From: Nitrospira lenta
GTDB taxonomy: Bacteria; Nitrospirota; Nitrospiria; Nitrospirales; Nitrospiraceae
Assembly: GCA_945865525.1 (NCBI GenBank)
Contig: CAMBDY010000015.1
Coordinates: 1 to 52,397, forward strand
DNA length: 52,397 bases
Reading direction: 5' to 3'
Part shown: positions 43,027 through 52,246 of the stretch, one piece after another
Position numbering within the stretch: position 1 is the stretch's first letter
How the letters are laid out: each line of letters opens with the position of its first letter
Program-made: the position numbers and the translations under genes
The notes under the pieces: generated by a model
Seen by the model: only the letters and a program-made list of their open reading frames with translations
Database searches by the model: none
Told to the model about the DNA's origin: nothing

Positions 43027-43755
43027 TTACGGAACTGGAGAGAGGGGCTTCCGAGAGATGAGGCGTAGGATACGATCGTGTCTGCGAGTCAGGACCATGG
43101 TTTTTTTGATCGGATCGTATTGCTGTGGCGAGGGTAGGATAGCGGCCAGCCAAGCTCCCTCATCGGCCGTCAGATCCTGCGAGGATTTTTGGAAGTGATG
43201 ACGAGCCGCCGCTTCAGCGCCGTAAATGCCCTGTCCCCATTCGGCAACGTTCAGATAGAGCTCGAGGATCCGCGCCTTCGTGAGTTGATGTTCGAGTGCG
43301 CGTGTGATTAGGGCCTCTCGCGCTTTGCGAAACAGGGATCGTTCGGAGGAGAGATAGAGATTTTTTGCCAGCTGCTGCGTAATGGTACTCCCGCCCCGTT
43401 TTAGTTCACCCGCTTTGAGATTGTACTTGGCCGCCTCCTTGATGCCTTCCCAGTCGAATCCTTCATGCGTGAAGAACGACGCATCTTCCGCCGCCACGAC
43501 CGCTTCCCGGAGGTGTGGGGAGATTCGCGCGAGGGGCACCCAGACCCAATGACGTTCAATCGTGAGCCCCTGCGCGTCAGCCTGGGCCTGGCGAGCGGTC
43601 ATCAGGGCCGTCACCGGTGGATTGTTCGCGCGCAAAGATGAGATTGCTGGCATAGTGAGCAGCCACGCGAAGAGCAGCACGCCGATCGGCAGGCCAAGGC
43701 CGATGATCAGGAAAGCCTTTACGCGGGACCGCGAGTAGGTGGTTGACTTCCGCAT
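43027..43755 (-). CDS. mtgA: Monofunctional biosynthetic peptidoglycan transglycosylase
   Basis: MtgA, 242 residues, a GT51 glycosyltransferase that polymerises lipid II. A single N-terminal anchor (FLIIGLGLPIGVLLFAWLL) precedes the enzyme domain. The catalytic Glu lies in AAEDASFFTHEGFDW, then RGGSTITQQLAKNLYLSSERS and LELYLNVAEWGQGIYGAEAAA. There is no transpeptidase domain. It is divergent from engB. Confidence 0.94.
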   Translation of the reverse strand: MRKSTTYSRSRVKAFLIIGLGLPIGVLLFAWLLTMPAISSLRANNPPVTALMTARQAQADAQGLTIERHWVWVPLARISPHLREAVVAAEDASFFTHEGFDWEGIKEAAKYNLKAGELKRGGSTITQQLAKNLYLSSERSLFRKAREALITRALEHQLTKARILELYLNVAEWGQGIYGAEAAARHHFQKSSQDLTADEGAWLAAILPSPQQYDPIKKTMVLTRRHDRILRLISRKPLSPVP

Positions 43756-43829
43756 TAGAGGCTGCGTATCACAGAGACCATGCGCGGTTGTGTCAATAAC
43801 ATGGCGTCTGATGGGTGAATAAGTAGGAC

Positions 43830-44426
43830 ATGAAAATTCTCACGGCAGAGTTTATCAGAAGTTGCGCAGGACCAGAACAGTTTTTGCAGGGCGACCTTCC
43901 GGAAGTTGCGTTCATCGGGCGGTCGAACGTTGGTAAATCCTCGCTTATCAATTCGCTTTTGCAACGCAGGGGGCTCGCCAAGGTGAGCCGCACGCCTGGC
44001 AAGACCCGTCTGGTCAATCTTTTTCGCATCACCAGCGATGATCTCGGGTTGGCGCGATTCGTGTTGGTGGATTTGCCAGGCTATGGCTATGCGAGGGTTT
44101 CGAAATCGTTGCGAGCCGAATGGGCGCCGCTAATCGAACACTATCTCGACGGCAGCAAACAGTTGCGTGCGGTGGTGGTTTTGGTGGAAAGCCGGGTGGT
44201 GAGTGAGCAGGATCGGGAGACGATCGCCTGGCTGTTGTCCGTCGGACGTCCGCCCATCGTGGTGGCCACGAAAGTCGATAAGCTGAAAATGAGTGAGCGT
44301 ATCCGGACGCTGCGCCGGCTGCACGAAGAGCTGGGATTGATCGAGGAGGCTATTCCTTACTCGTCGACGACGGGCGAGGGGCGGGACCGGTTGTGGGCGG
44401 CCCTGAAGGAGCGGATTCGAACTTGA
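43830..44426 (+). CDS. engB: Ribosome biogenesis GTPase EngB (YsxC/YihA)
   Basis: EngB, 198 residues, a GTPase needed for ribosome assembly. G1 is GRSNVGKSSLINSL, G3 is DLPGYGYA and G4 is TKVDK. Its final 77 bp overlap the 3' end of the convergent surA gene, with both reading frames appearing intact. Confidence 0.96.
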   Translation: MKILTAEFIRSCAGPEQFLQGDLPEVAFIGRSNVGKSSLINSLLQRRGLAKVSRTPGKTRLVNLFRITSDDLGLARFVLVDLPGYGYARVSKSLRAEWAPLIEHYLDGSKQLRAVVVLVESRVVSEQDRETIAWLLSVGRPPIVVATKVDKLKMSERIRTLRRLHEELGLIEEAIPYSSTTGEGRDRLWAALKERIRT

Positions 44427-45372
44427 TCTCGATATAGGCTTTGTTCTTGAGTTCTGCTAGCCACTCTTGAAAGATATCCTCGCTTTTCTGTTGAAAAACG
44501 AGTCCCTGGATTTCAACGCGGACTTCTTCGTACGGCCGGAATTGTTTGGGTTGCTTGTCTTCCAGACGCACGATATGGAGCCCCTCAGAGGTTTCGATCG
44601 TATCCGAGATGCCACCCAGTACGAGCTTTGCGATGGCTCGTTCGATACCAGGCAAGAGCTCTCCCTGCCGCACCAAGCCCAATCGCCCTCCGCGTGAGGC
44701 GTTCGGCCCGTCGGAAAAACGTAACGCGAGATCTTCGAAGGGTTCCCCCCGTTTGAGCAGGGCCGTGATCTCGGCGGCTTTGGCTTTGGCCTCTGCTGTA
44801 TCGTCAGGCGACCGTGGCTTGAGGAGAATCTGACTGAAAGTGTACTCCTCTGGGAGCGCAAACCGGTCACGGTGTTCCTGGAAGTAGCGTTTCAGTTCGG
44901 ATTCCCCGACCATCACGCCGCTCCGTACTTCCCGGTCGACGACCTTGAGCAGGATCAGCTGTTCCCGGACATTTTTCATGTTCGCTGGATTCGTCTCGTC
45001 GATCGTTTCTCCTTGTCGTTTCATCTGCTGAAGGGTTTGCCAGACCTCCTGGTCGGAGACCTCGACCCCTTTAGCCTTAGCTTCTTGGAGCTGGAGTGTG
45101 CGCTCAATCATCGAAGTCAGCGCCATGTATTCTGCCGTTCTGAGGCGGCGCATGAGGGCTTCGCCCCGATATTCCTTTTGAATCCGCTCTCTCTCTGGAG
45201 CGAGGTCCCGCTTCATCTCGGACTGCATGATGAGATCCGAGTTGACGATCGCAACGATCCGATCTTGTACCTGTGCAGCTGACAGCAGGGAGACTGGCGC
45301 AAGCAGCGCGAGCGTGTAGAGGACCATGCGGTAAAGTCGAGATGGAGGCATCATGATGAAGGGACGGTGCAT
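44350..45372 (-). CDS. surA: SurA-type periplasmic chaperone / peptidyl-prolyl isomerase
   Basis: About 340 residues: signal peptide (ending near LLSAAQ), a SurA N-terminal helical domain (residues from VQDRIVAIVNSDLIMQSEM) and one PpiC rotamase domain (EEYTFSQILLKP ... SRGGRLGLVRQGEL ... GLHIVRLEDK). It helps fold outer-membrane proteins. The start at 45372 is chosen by the signal peptide; the frame opens at 45429. It follows the PpiC lipoprotein gene and mfd on the same strand and overlaps engB by 77 bp. Confidence 0.9.
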   Translation of the reverse strand: MHRPFIMMPPSRLYRMVLYTLALLAPVSLLSAAQVQDRIVAIVNSDLIMQSEMKRDLAPERERIQKEYRGEALMRRLRTAEYMALTSMIERTLQLQEAKAKGVEVSDQEVWQTLQQMKRQGETIDETNPANMKNVREQLILLKVVDREVRSGVMVGESELKRYFQEHRDRFALPEEYTFSQILLKPRSPDDTAEAKAKAAEITALLKRGEPFEDLALRFSDGPNASRGGRLGLVRQGELLPGIERAIAKLVLGGISDTIETSEGLHIVRLEDKQPKQFRPYEEVRVEIQGLVFQQKSEDIFQEWLAELKNKAYIEIKFESAPSGPPTTGPAPRPSSTSKE

Positions 45373-45480
45373 GATTATGGCTCTGAGTCTTTTGCTGAAC
45401 TGCCGATGCGGGTTTGAGCGATTGTACACGAATTGTAGGTGGTTTGAGGAGTGTGAGTCAGAAGACGGCCAGCTGTAGAA

Positions 45481-46380
45481 TCAGGGGGTACCGATGACGT
45501 CGACAATATAGCGGGAGGTGGTGTCCAGGCGGACGGTGGCCTTCGCGCGGATGTCTACGAGCGCATCGTCAAACCGCTTTCGGTGTTGCTCGTTGAGCAG
45601 TTCCTGTCGAAGGCGGTCTCGAATGACCAAGTCGGCCTGGATCATTTCTTCGTCGAGGGCCGTGACGATGACGAGGTAATAGCCGGCCTCCGTCTTGATT
45701 GGTGCACTGACCGTTCTCGGCGTGAGGGCCTGCAAGACCGCGTCGACCTCGGGGAGGACTAAATTCTTGCGGTAGGGACCAAGATCGCCCCCCTTGGATT
45801 TCGTTGTATTGTCGAGGGAATAGCGTTGGGCAAGCTTGGCAAAGTCTTCGCCCCGGTTGATTCTCGCTTCGATATCCTTCGCGGCGTAAAGGCTAGGGAG
45901 GAGTATTTGGGATACGTGCACCTTCAAGGAAGGTAGGAGTTCGTGGGCGTGTTTCGCATACAAGGCGTCCAACTCTTCGTCCGAGAGTTCGATCTTGGTT
46001 TTGACCAAGTTTCTGAGGAGCTCGTCGAGAATCAGTTGTTCCCGATAGCGTTGAGTCTGATCCCGAATGGCGTCGTTTTGGTCAATTCCTTGCTTGCGCG
46101 CTTCCTGTAGTAGCAGTTCGCGAGTGAGGAGCTCGTCGAGGAAACGGCGCTTCCCTCCTTCTTTCTCGTACTGGGACCTGGTGGCCTCGGACAGTTCTTC
46201 CCAGCTAGCTTCGAGTTTGTTCTGTGTGATCTGCCGTCCGTTGACGAGGGCGACAACACTTTCTTCCGACGACGGAGTACAGCCGGTAAACGACAGGAGG
46301 CTCCCTCCGATAGCGCAGGACAGCCAGGCGAGAAAACAGAGGGTGACGAAGTTTCTGGAAAGGTTGGAGGGTTGAGTCAT
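45481..46380 (-). CDS. PpiC-family lipoprotein (peptidyl-prolyl isomerase)
   Basis: About 299 residues. The signal peptide ends with a lipobox-like FTGC, so it is probably a lipoprotein. It has a SurA_N-like domain (VALVNGRQITQNKLEASWEEL) and a PpiC domain (HVSQILLPSLYAA ... SKGGDLGPYRKN). It likely acts with SurA in outer-membrane protein folding. The ATG at 46380 is preferred; the frame opens at 46440 inside the mfd stop region. Confidence 0.85.
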   Translation of the reverse strand: MTQPSNLSRNFVTLCFLAWLSCAIGGSLLSFTGCTPSSEESVVALVNGRQITQNKLEASWEELSEATRSQYEKEGGKRRFLDELLTRELLLQEARKQGIDQNDAIRDQTQRYREQLILDELLRNLVKTKIELSDEELDALYAKHAHELLPSLKVHVSQILLPSLYAAKDIEARINRGEDFAKLAQRYSLDNTTKSKGGDLGPYRKNLVLPEVDAVLQALTPRTVSAPIKTEAGYYLVIVTALDEEMIQADLVIRDRLRQELLNEQHRKRFDDALVDIRAKATVRLDTTSRYIVDVIGTP

Positions 46381-46399
46381 AAGGCTTATGTGATCTTGG

Positions 46400-49300
46400 T
46401 TAGCGGGATGATTGTGAAGACAACATCGCGTTGGTATCACAGCCTCTTAGGCTTTGCAAGGTTGCGGTCAGTTCTTGAAAGATGGAACACCAGTCCTGAT
46501 GAGGTATTTGCAGTTCAAAGGTAAGGGGCGACAGAAAGCAAATCCGCTTTTTATACCGGTCCATTAGTTTATGAATCGCCTGGCTGGTAACCCGGCTTTT
46601 GGCATCGAGCGTCACCATCAGGGAGTGGGCCTTGAGCTCGATGGCAGCTAGGCGTAAGGCCTTAGCCTGGAGCCGTACCTGCATTACCTCATACAGCCGT
46701 TCAACGGAGTCAGGGGCCATTCCGTACCGGTCTTGCATTTCACCGTGCAGCAAGGCGAGATCTCCGATTTGGGTGCACGAGGAGAGCCGTTTATAAAGCG
46801 AGAGGCGCTGGTGGGGATCGGTAATATATTCATCCGGGATGAAGGCGGAGATATTGAGCCGGAGGACCGGTTCTGGCTCTTCTTCCACCACCTGGCCCTT
46901 GAGGCGCTGGACGGCCTGCTCCACCATTTGCATGTAGAGATCAAGTCCGATCGCAGCAATATGTCCCGATTGCTGTTTTCCCAGGAGATTGCCGGCGCCT
47001 CGGATTTCCATGTCTGCTGCGGCGATACGGAAGCCGGCTCCCAGTTCGGTAAATTGCTGAATGGCCGTGAGGCGCTTTTGGGCGTCGTCACTCAGCTGTC
47101 CCTCGTCCGGCACTAGGAAGTAGGCGTAGGCTTGATCGCCGCTTCGGCCCACGCGCCCCCGTAGCTGGTACAACTGGGCGAGGCCGAACATGTCGGCGCG
47201 ATTAATGATGATGGTGTTGGCCGTGGGGACGTCGATACCCGACTGGATAATGGCTGAGGCAATCAGGATGTCTGCCTCCCGGTGAAAGAATTTCAGCATG
47301 ACGGCTTCGAGCGGTTTGGCATTCATCTGCCCATGGGCCATCACGATGCGCGCGTCGGGCACCAATTGGTGGAGCCAGGCGCCCGTCTTCTCCATAGTTT
47401 CAATTCGGTTATGGACGAAGTAGACCTGCCCGCCCCGTCCCAGTTCACGCAGGACTGCTTCCCGGACGAGCTTGTCACTGGATCGGACGACCTGGGTGCG
47501 AATGGCTAGGCGACCGGCCGGCGGAGTCTCGATGATGGAAAGGTCTCGCACACTGGCCATGGCCATCTGTAAGGTGCGTGGAATTGGAGTAGCCGTGAGG
47601 GTCAAGACATCGATTTGGGCGCGGAGTTGTTTCAAGCGTTCCTTATGTTTAACCCCGAACCACTGTTCTTCATCGATGATTACGAGGCCTAGGTCGCGGA
47701 AGAGGACATCCTTCTGGATGAGCCGGTGAGTCCCGATCACGACATCTATGTCGCCGCTTGCCATATCTTTGAGAATGGCTTTGGCCTCTTTTGGTGATTG
47801 GAAGCGCGAGAGGAGAGCGACGCGAGCCGGGAAGGGTGCAAACCGTTCCACGAAGTTGTCGTAATGTTGGTGGGCCAAGAGAGTCGTAGGGACGAGCACT
47901 GCGACCTGGTGATTGGCCTCCACCGCTTTGAAGGCCGCCCGCATGGCTACCTCCGTTTTGCCATATCCCACGTCACCGCAGACGAGGCGATCCATCGGCC
48001 TACTGGACTCCATATCGCGGGTAATGTCTTCGATCGCCTTGAGTTGATCCGTCGTTTCTTCGTATTCAAAGGCGGTCTCAAACTCGCGGTACATCGTGCT
48101 GTCGAATCCATAGGCATTGCGCGTCACGAGCTCGCGGTTGGCATAGAGATCAATTAGCTCATGGGCCATCTCCTCGATGTCTTTCTTCACACGCGCGGTC
48201 GTTTTGGCCCAGTTGGCGCCGCCTAACCGTTCTAAGCGAGGCCCATGGCCTTCCCCCCCGCTATAGCGCTGCACATGGCTCAGCTTTTCCAACGGCACAT
48301 AGAGCTTGTCGCCGCCAGCGAATTCCAGGATCAAGTAATCGCTGTCGAAGTCTTGCACCGAGAGGCGTTTAAGACCTTGATAGCGGGCAATACCATGTTG
48401 GACGTGGACGACAAAGTCGCCCACGTTGAGATCCTCCAGGGAGGACAGGAAGGTGGCGGCTTTACTCTTAGCGTGCGGTTTGTGGCGCGCGCCTTTAGCG
48501 AACAGCTCCTCTTCCGTGAGGATGGCCAAACGTAAGTCCGGGGCGAGGAACCCTGAGGAGAGATCGCCATGCAAGACGAAGAACGGCGCTTTTGTTTTGC
48601 CCGAAGTGGTCCAGGTTCCTGTAGCCCATTCCATCGCCGGCACATCGTGTTCACGTAAGAGTGCTAGCAAGCGAGCCACTTGGCCTTGACTGCGCGCGAC
48701 GAGGACAACTCGGCAGTCTTCACGCAGGCGATCCATGATGGTAAGGGTTTGGCTGAAGGGCATCCCGCGCGCTGCGAGGCCGGCGCTGGCTGGGGCCTGG
48801 GCGGGAAAGGCTTGCACCGGATTCCATGATGCATCGCTCGGCGTGAGTAGCTCCAGCGCAAGTGTCGGCCAGCCGCTAGTGCGATCTATCAGTTCCGGCC
48901 AGGAGAGGAACAACCGTTTCGGCGCGGGGTAGGGGACGGCGGTCTCCCGATCGGCATGGCGGAGGTAGCCGTCGTTGATTTTTTGCCAGAGGTCTTCACA
49001 GGATCCGGTCAAGGCAGAAGGCTGATCCAGGACGAGTATTGGCTGTTCTAAGAAATAATCGAAGAGAGTTTCCATGGCCGGATAGAGATCTGGTGCGCGC
49101 CACTCTGCATCGGCCGGAATGGGAGCGAGGTCATCGAGAGAATCCTCCGCCCGTAGATATTCCCGTGCGGGCAGGACCATCCCACGATCCAGCTTCGCGG
49201 TAGATTTTTGTGTGGCGGGATCGAAGAGGCGGAGCGAGTCGATCGTTTCACCAAGAAACTCGACACGCAGCGGCTCCGCATAGGCCGTTGAAAAAATATC

Positions 49301-49873
49301 CACAATCCCGCCCCGAATACTAAACTCGCCGGGGATTTCCACCACTGAGACCTGGCGGTAGCCAAGACGCAAGAGTCCACGGGTGAGAATCTCCCGCTCG
49401 ACTGTGCCGCCCCGTTTGAATTGCAGGGTGGTGCCGGTGAAAGCCGCGACGGGTAACAGCCGTTGCATCAGGGCTGCGAGGGAGGTGACTAGGCAGGTCT
49501 GCGGGGTTGTGCGGATGTGATGTAGGGTATTCATTCGGCGCGCGATCAGACTGACATGAGGGGCGCTACCCTCATAGGGCAGGGTTTCCCATTTAGGAAA
49601 CAGGGCGAGGGATGCCGTCGATAGGCCGACGAGGTCATGAAAGAAATGCAGATCGTCAAAGAGCCGTTCGGCTGTTTCATCCGATCCTGTAATGATGAGC
49701 CAGGACCGGTTACCCAGTTTGCCTGACTGAGGCTGCAGGAGCGTGGTGAGGGCGAGGCCGGAAGTGGAGCCGTGCAAGCCGGTGACAGAGGGGCGGCCTA
49801 CCTTGCCTGCCAAGGCCGCCGCCACAGGTACGAACCATTGGGATGTTGATGCTGAAGAGATCGTTTCGGCCAT
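46400..49873 (-). CDS. mfd: Transcription-repair coupling factor Mfd
   Basis: Mfd, 1157 residues, removes stalled RNA polymerase and recruits UvrA for transcription-coupled repair. It has the UvrB-like N-terminal domains, the RNAP-interaction block VVHVQHGIARYQGLKRL, and a superfamily 2 helicase core with Walker A GDVGYGKTEVAMRA, DEEQW and LTLTATPIPRT. The length is standard. It is followed by two periplasmic folding-factor genes. Confidence 0.97.
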   Translation of the reverse strand: MAETISSASTSQWFVPVAAALAGKVGRPSVTGLHGSTSGLALTTLLQPQSGKLGNRSWLIITGSDETAERLFDDLHFFHDLVGLSTASLALFPKWETLPYEGSAPHVSLIARRMNTLHHIRTTPQTCLVTSLAALMQRLLPVAAFTGTTLQFKRGGTVEREILTRGLLRLGYRQVSVVEIPGEFSIRGGIVDIFSTAYAEPLRVEFLGETIDSLRLFDPATQKSTAKLDRGMVLPAREYLRAEDSLDDLAPIPADAEWRAPDLYPAMETLFDYFLEQPILVLDQPSALTGSCEDLWQKINDGYLRHADRETAVPYPAPKRLFLSWPELIDRTSGWPTLALELLTPSDASWNPVQAFPAQAPASAGLAARGMPFSQTLTIMDRLREDCRVVLVARSQGQVARLLALLREHDVPAMEWATGTWTTSGKTKAPFFVLHGDLSSGFLAPDLRLAILTEEELFAKGARHKPHAKSKAATFLSSLEDLNVGDFVVHVQHGIARYQGLKRLSVQDFDSDYLILEFAGGDKLYVPLEKLSHVQRYSGGEGHGPRLERLGGANWAKTTARVKKDIEEMAHELIDLYANRELVTRNAYGFDSTMYREFETAFEYEETTDQLKAIEDITRDMESSRPMDRLVCGDVGYGKTEVAMRAAFKAVEANHQVAVLVPTTLLAHQHYDNFVERFAPFPARVALLSRFQSPKEAKAILKDMASGDIDVVIGTHRLIQKDVLFRDLGLVIIDEEQWFGVKHKERLKQLRAQIDVLTLTATPIPRTLQMAMASVRDLSIIETPPAGRLAIRTQVVRSSDKLVREAVLRELGRGGQVYFVHNRIETMEKTGAWLHQLVPDARIVMAHGQMNAKPLEAVMLKFFHREADILIASAIIQSGIDVPTANTIIINRADMFGLAQLYQLRGRVGRSGDQAYAYFLVPDEGQLSDDAQKRLTAIQQFTELGAGFRIAAADMEIRGAGNLLGKQQSGHIAAIGLDLYMQMVEQAVQRLKGQVVEEEPEPVLRLNISAFIPDEYITDPHQRLSLYKRLSSCTQIGDLALLHGEMQDRYGMAPDSVERLYEVMQVRLQAKALRLAAIELKAHSLMVTLDAKSRVTSQAIHKLMDRYKKRICFLSPLTFELQIPHQDWCSIFQELTATLQSLRGCDTNAMLSSQSSR

Positions 49874-49962
49874 GGTGTACGAGCTAGAGAGCAGCTAATT
49901 CTTGATGAAAGTTTTTTGATGGCTAACAGAGTATCGAATCATACAAGAAGAGCATAGCAGAA

Positions 49963-50088
49963 CAGAATATTGAAACAGTTTGTTGACAAGGCTGGAGGTA
50001 AGTTGAATCCGGAGGCGTACCCGTGAGGGCCCGTTGAGGATTTGAATGAGCCACGAGGGAAGCTGGCGAACCGTTTCTGCATCCTGCC
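49963..50088. repeat. ~125-bp imperfect inverted-repeat element
   Basis: The ends CAGAATATTGAAACAGTT (from 49963) and the complement of the right end (GCAGGATGCAGAAACGGTT) match at about 13 of 18 positions, making the element an imperfect hairpin. The right end matches 6202 at about 20 of 24 positions. It starts exactly at the rfaE2 stop codon and fills most of the gap to mfd. A similar element is remembered from Nitrospira genomes; this recollection is unverified. Confidence 0.6.
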
Positions 50089-50570
50089 TATGTGGTAGTT
50101 GAGCGAATACGCTTGAGCAATGAGGTAGTGGACATGCCGGGAACCAAGGGAATCGTTCGGACGATTCCGCCGCGCGCTTCGACGATCTCGCGTCCGGCGA
50201 TCCGTTTCGCCGCCCAATCTCCCCCTTTCACGAGGATATCCGGCTGCAAGGCGGCGATCAGGTCCTGAGGGTCCGCTTCATTGAATAGGATAACATAATC
50301 GACTACGCCGAGCGCCGCGACCACCTCAGCCCGCTGAGCTTCTGGGACGATCGGTCGATCTGGCCCCTTATCCAAACTTTTGACAGACTCGTCGCTGTTG
50401 ACGGCTACGACCAAGACATCTCCCAGGTCTTTCGCGGCCTGAAGGTAGCGTGTATGCCCCACGTGCATAAGATCGAAACAACCGTTCGTAAACACAATAC
50501 GCTTCCCAGCTTCCCGGCAAGACTGTAATAGCGTGGTGAGTTCTTGCCGTTGTTTGACCTTCGAAGGCAT
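50088..50570 (-). CDS. rfaE2: D-glycero-beta-D-manno-heptose 1-phosphate adenylyltransferase
   Basis: A 160-residue nucleotidyltransferase equivalent to the C-terminal half of HldE, making ADP-heptose for lipopolysaccharide. The HxGH-type motif is FTNGCFDLMHVGHTRYL, followed by VVAVNSDESVKSLD. It stands without its kinase partner (HldE N-terminal domain) in this window. It is upstream of mfd in the same direction. Confidence 0.92.
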   Translation of the reverse strand: MPSKVKQRQELTTLLQSCREAGKRIVFTNGCFDLMHVGHTRYLQAAKDLGDVLVVAVNSDESVKSLDKGPDRPIVPEAQRAEVVAALGVVDYVILFNEADPQDLIAALQPDILVKGGDWAAKRIAGREIVEARGGIVRTIPLVPGMSTTSLLKRIRSTTT

Positions 50571-50805
50571 TAGAAATCTCTCCTCAATTTGAGAGGGGCA
50601 TCATAGGGGGATGCACCGACTGAATCAATGCCCATCCATTTCCCTTCTTGGCTCTCCTTCTGCAGTACCCGCGCGCGTCATGGTCATCCTCCTTGAGGGG
50701 GCACCCTAAAACGGACAGGTGATGTGCCATCTACAATGGCGAGGTAAGCTCTTGTGTGCCGGCGGAGAATTGACTAGACTGCTTTCCTACATAGAGGGTT
50801 GAACC
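50571..50805. other. Intergenic region between rfaE2 and a 61-residue gene
   Basis: This 235-bp gap between two divergent genes shows no clear gene or promoter. A short inverted repeat (CTCTC/GAGAG) lies near the rfaE2 start. Confidence 0.5.
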
Positions 50806-50991
50806 ATGGCCGACAGTCCGGACGAGCGCAACGGGAAAGCCTATAGTCTCTACACGTCCATCCGGCGCTATTTCGAGCCGCTACGGCAACATTGGGAGAA
50901 GTTGTCGGCCGAGGAACAGGGCGTTGTCATTCAGGAAGTGGAAGCCTTCTTGAACTCAGTTCGCCCGCCCGATAGTTCACGCCCTAACTGA
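50806..50991 (+). CDS. Small hypothetical protein (61 aa)
   Basis: A 61-residue soluble, probably helical protein starting MADSPDERNGKAYSLYTSIR and rich in aromatic and charged residues. GAGGG lies before the ATG, supporting a real gene. No family is recognised. It converges with dinB, leaving six bases between stops. Confidence 0.65.
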   Translation: MADSPDERNGKAYSLYTSIRRYFEPLRQHWEKLSAEEQGVVIQEVEAFLNSVRPPDSSRPN

Positions 50992-50997
50992 TCCGGT

Positions 50998-52146
50998 CTA
51001 TTCTTCCGGAATCCCCCCGAGCCGCACCACGCGACGGCCATATCGTTCGATCAATTTATCAAAGGCTGCGACAGCCTGAGTCTGGCGTTGCGCAAAGAGG
51101 GATTCGGTCGCAGGCAGGAGGCCGGATAGTGATAGGCCCACCAGCCGGTAGTCTGTTCGGGGGATGGCTAGGCGGTGAAGCGCTGATTGGATGGCTGGCC
51201 ACATGGCCGAATCGTAATTGAGCGGTTGCGGGAACTGTTGCTGCCGAGTGGTGACCCGGAATGTTGTGTCTTTCAGTTTCACGGTGAAGGATCCAGCCGC
51301 TAGGCCCTGCATTCGCAGATCATGCGTTAAGATGCCGAGAAAGCCTTTTACCGTTTCTCCTAAGATTGTTAGGTTGCAGCTGTCCTGTTCGAACGTCGTT
51401 TCACGACCAAGACTTTTGGCTCTTCGTTTGACCACAACCGGGTCGTGATCGATCCCGCGCGCTATCTCCTGCCAGGCGATCAGACGGTTGCCCCATTGCT
51501 GCCGGAGAAACAGTTCGTGCTGCGGATCGAGTAGGTCCCCGACATAGTGGATGCCGTGCCCCTGTAGGATGGTCGCGGACTTCGGCCCGATACCAGGCAG
51601 CTCGCGCACCGGACGAACCGCCAGAAAGGCCGCTTCGGTTCCCGGCTCAATCACCGCCAGCCCGTCCGGCTTGTGGGCATCCGCTGCGACCTTCGCCACA
51701 GTTTTTCCGCTGGCGATCACGACCGTGCAGCGGAGCCCCGTGATCTTGACGATCGCTTCCTTGACACAGTGGCCGAGATGCGAAGGATCGGGATAGAGAG
51801 ACTGCATGTCCGTAGTCTCCGCGTAGAACTCGTCGATGCTGGCCCATTCGACAACCGGGAGCAGGCGGCTCACGACAACCTGCATTTGTTCATGGAGCCG
51901 TTGATAAAGAGGTCTGTTCGGAGGAACGAGGATGAGCTGGGGGCAGAGCCGTTTGGCTTCGCCGGTCGGCATGGCAGAACGGACGCCGAACGCACGGGCC
52001 TCGTAACTCGCTGCCGCGATAATACCTCGGGGGGCGGCGCCTCCGACCGCCACCGGTTTACCCGCAAGGCGGGGATCTGCCAGGACCGCCGCTGAGGCGA
52101 ACATGGCATCTACGTCTCCAAAGAGGATCTGGCGAGTCCAGCGCAT
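50998..52146 (-). CDS. dinB: DNA polymerase IV (Y-family)
   Basis: A 382-residue translesion polymerase. The palm begins with the metal-binding FGDVDAMFASAA (catalytic Asp; typical form DMDAFFASVE, so the usual Glu is Ala here) and SIDEFYAE. The thumb HhH signature LPGIGPKSATIL is visible at about residue 190. The little-finger region follows. The ATG at 52146 matches the family start; a longer open frame extends upstream but overlaps the next gene. Confidence 0.9.
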   Translation of the reverse strand: MRWTRQILFGDVDAMFASAAVLADPRLAGKPVAVGGAAPRGIIAAASYEARAFGVRSAMPTGEAKRLCPQLILVPPNRPLYQRLHEQMQVVVSRLLPVVEWASIDEFYAETTDMQSLYPDPSHLGHCVKEAIVKITGLRCTVVIASGKTVAKVAADAHKPDGLAVIEPGTEAAFLAVRPVRELPGIGPKSATILQGHGIHYVGDLLDPQHELFLRQQWGNRLIAWQEIARGIDHDPVVVKRRAKSLGRETTFEQDSCNLTILGETVKGFLGILTHDLRMQGLAAGSFTVKLKDTTFRVTTRQQQFPQPLNYDSAMWPAIQSALHRLAIPRTDYRLVGLSLSGLLPATESLFAQRQTQAVAAFDKLIERYGRRVVRLGGIPEE

Positions 52147-52246
52147 GGAGTATGTCCGTTGTGCGTAAAGCGTCGTTCGTTTCTCACCGTCGATGCGGTG
52201 CAGAGTTTTGCGTTCTACAATCTTCGCGTTGGAGGAGCGGCCGCTG

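Noticed and set aside
49939-50217. 92-codon minus-strand frame across the mfd-rfaE2 gap
   Set aside because: It runs through the inverted-repeat element and the rfaE2 3' end in another frame, with no family resemblance.
50785-50805. TTGACT before the 61-residue gene as a promoter
   Set aside because: The nearest -10-like hexamer is at only about 12 bp, too short.
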